Positions 6,212-6,212 of a stretch of 6,212 nt of DNA are shown piece after piece. A program made the translations under genes and the position numbers. The stretch spans positions 1-6,212 of the forward strand of contig SUVZ01000237.1 of assembly GCA_015061765.1 (NCBI GenBank). Direction: 5' to 3'. The notes below the pieces were generated by a model. It saw only the letters and a list, made by a program, of their open reading frames with translations. It did no database searches and had not been told where the DNA came from. Every line of letters begins with the position of its first letter. Positions within the stretch are counted from its first letter, which is position 1. The DNA is from Lentisphaerota bacterium. Lineage in GTDB: Bacteria > Verrucomicrobiota > Kiritimatiellia > RFP12 > UBA1067.

Positions 6212-6212
6212 C

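Overview
The window reads as part of one co-directional, minus-strand gene cluster for extracellular glycan processing. The likely host is a PVC-group bacterium of the Kiritimatiellota / Lentisphaerota / Verrucomicrobiota type. That placement is an inference from three things: an autotransporter-associated beta-strand-repeat protein without an obvious barrel, a Tat-exported GH109-type Gfo/Idh/MocA enzyme, and several large secreted proteins of unfamiliar family. Codon third positions are rich in G and C throughout. No RNA gene, insertion sequence, CRISPR array or clear promoter is visible.

Layout in transcription order, right to left. (1) 4424-6212 is the C-terminal 595 residues of a secreted beta-strand-repeat (autotransporter-passenger-like) protein; its 5' end lies outside the window. 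(2) After 22 bases, 3589-4401 encodes a 270-residue exported protein with a possible jelly-roll carbohydrate-binding region. (3) After 38 bases, 1088-3550 encodes an 820-residue secreted protein with the layout of a multidomain glycoside hydrolase, though I cannot assign a known family. (4) 782-1087 has no intact gene. It holds coding-like sequence broken by a stop and apparent frameshifts, ending in a convincing protein C-terminus. (5) After 54 bases, 2-727 is the N-terminal 242 residues of a GH109-like NAD-dependent glycosidase/oxidoreductase with a twin-arginine signal; its 3' end lies outside the window.

The short spacings and the good ribosome binding sites at 735-740, 3560-3565 and 4408-4413 suggest a single transcription unit. 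A plausible reading is surface or secreted binding and scaffolding (genes 1 and 2), polysaccharide cleavage (gene 3) and removal of a residue such as N-acetylgalactosamine (gene 5). The substrate cannot be read from the sequence. The points most worth a second look are the disrupted coding stretch at 782-1087 and the unassigned 820-residue protein beside it.
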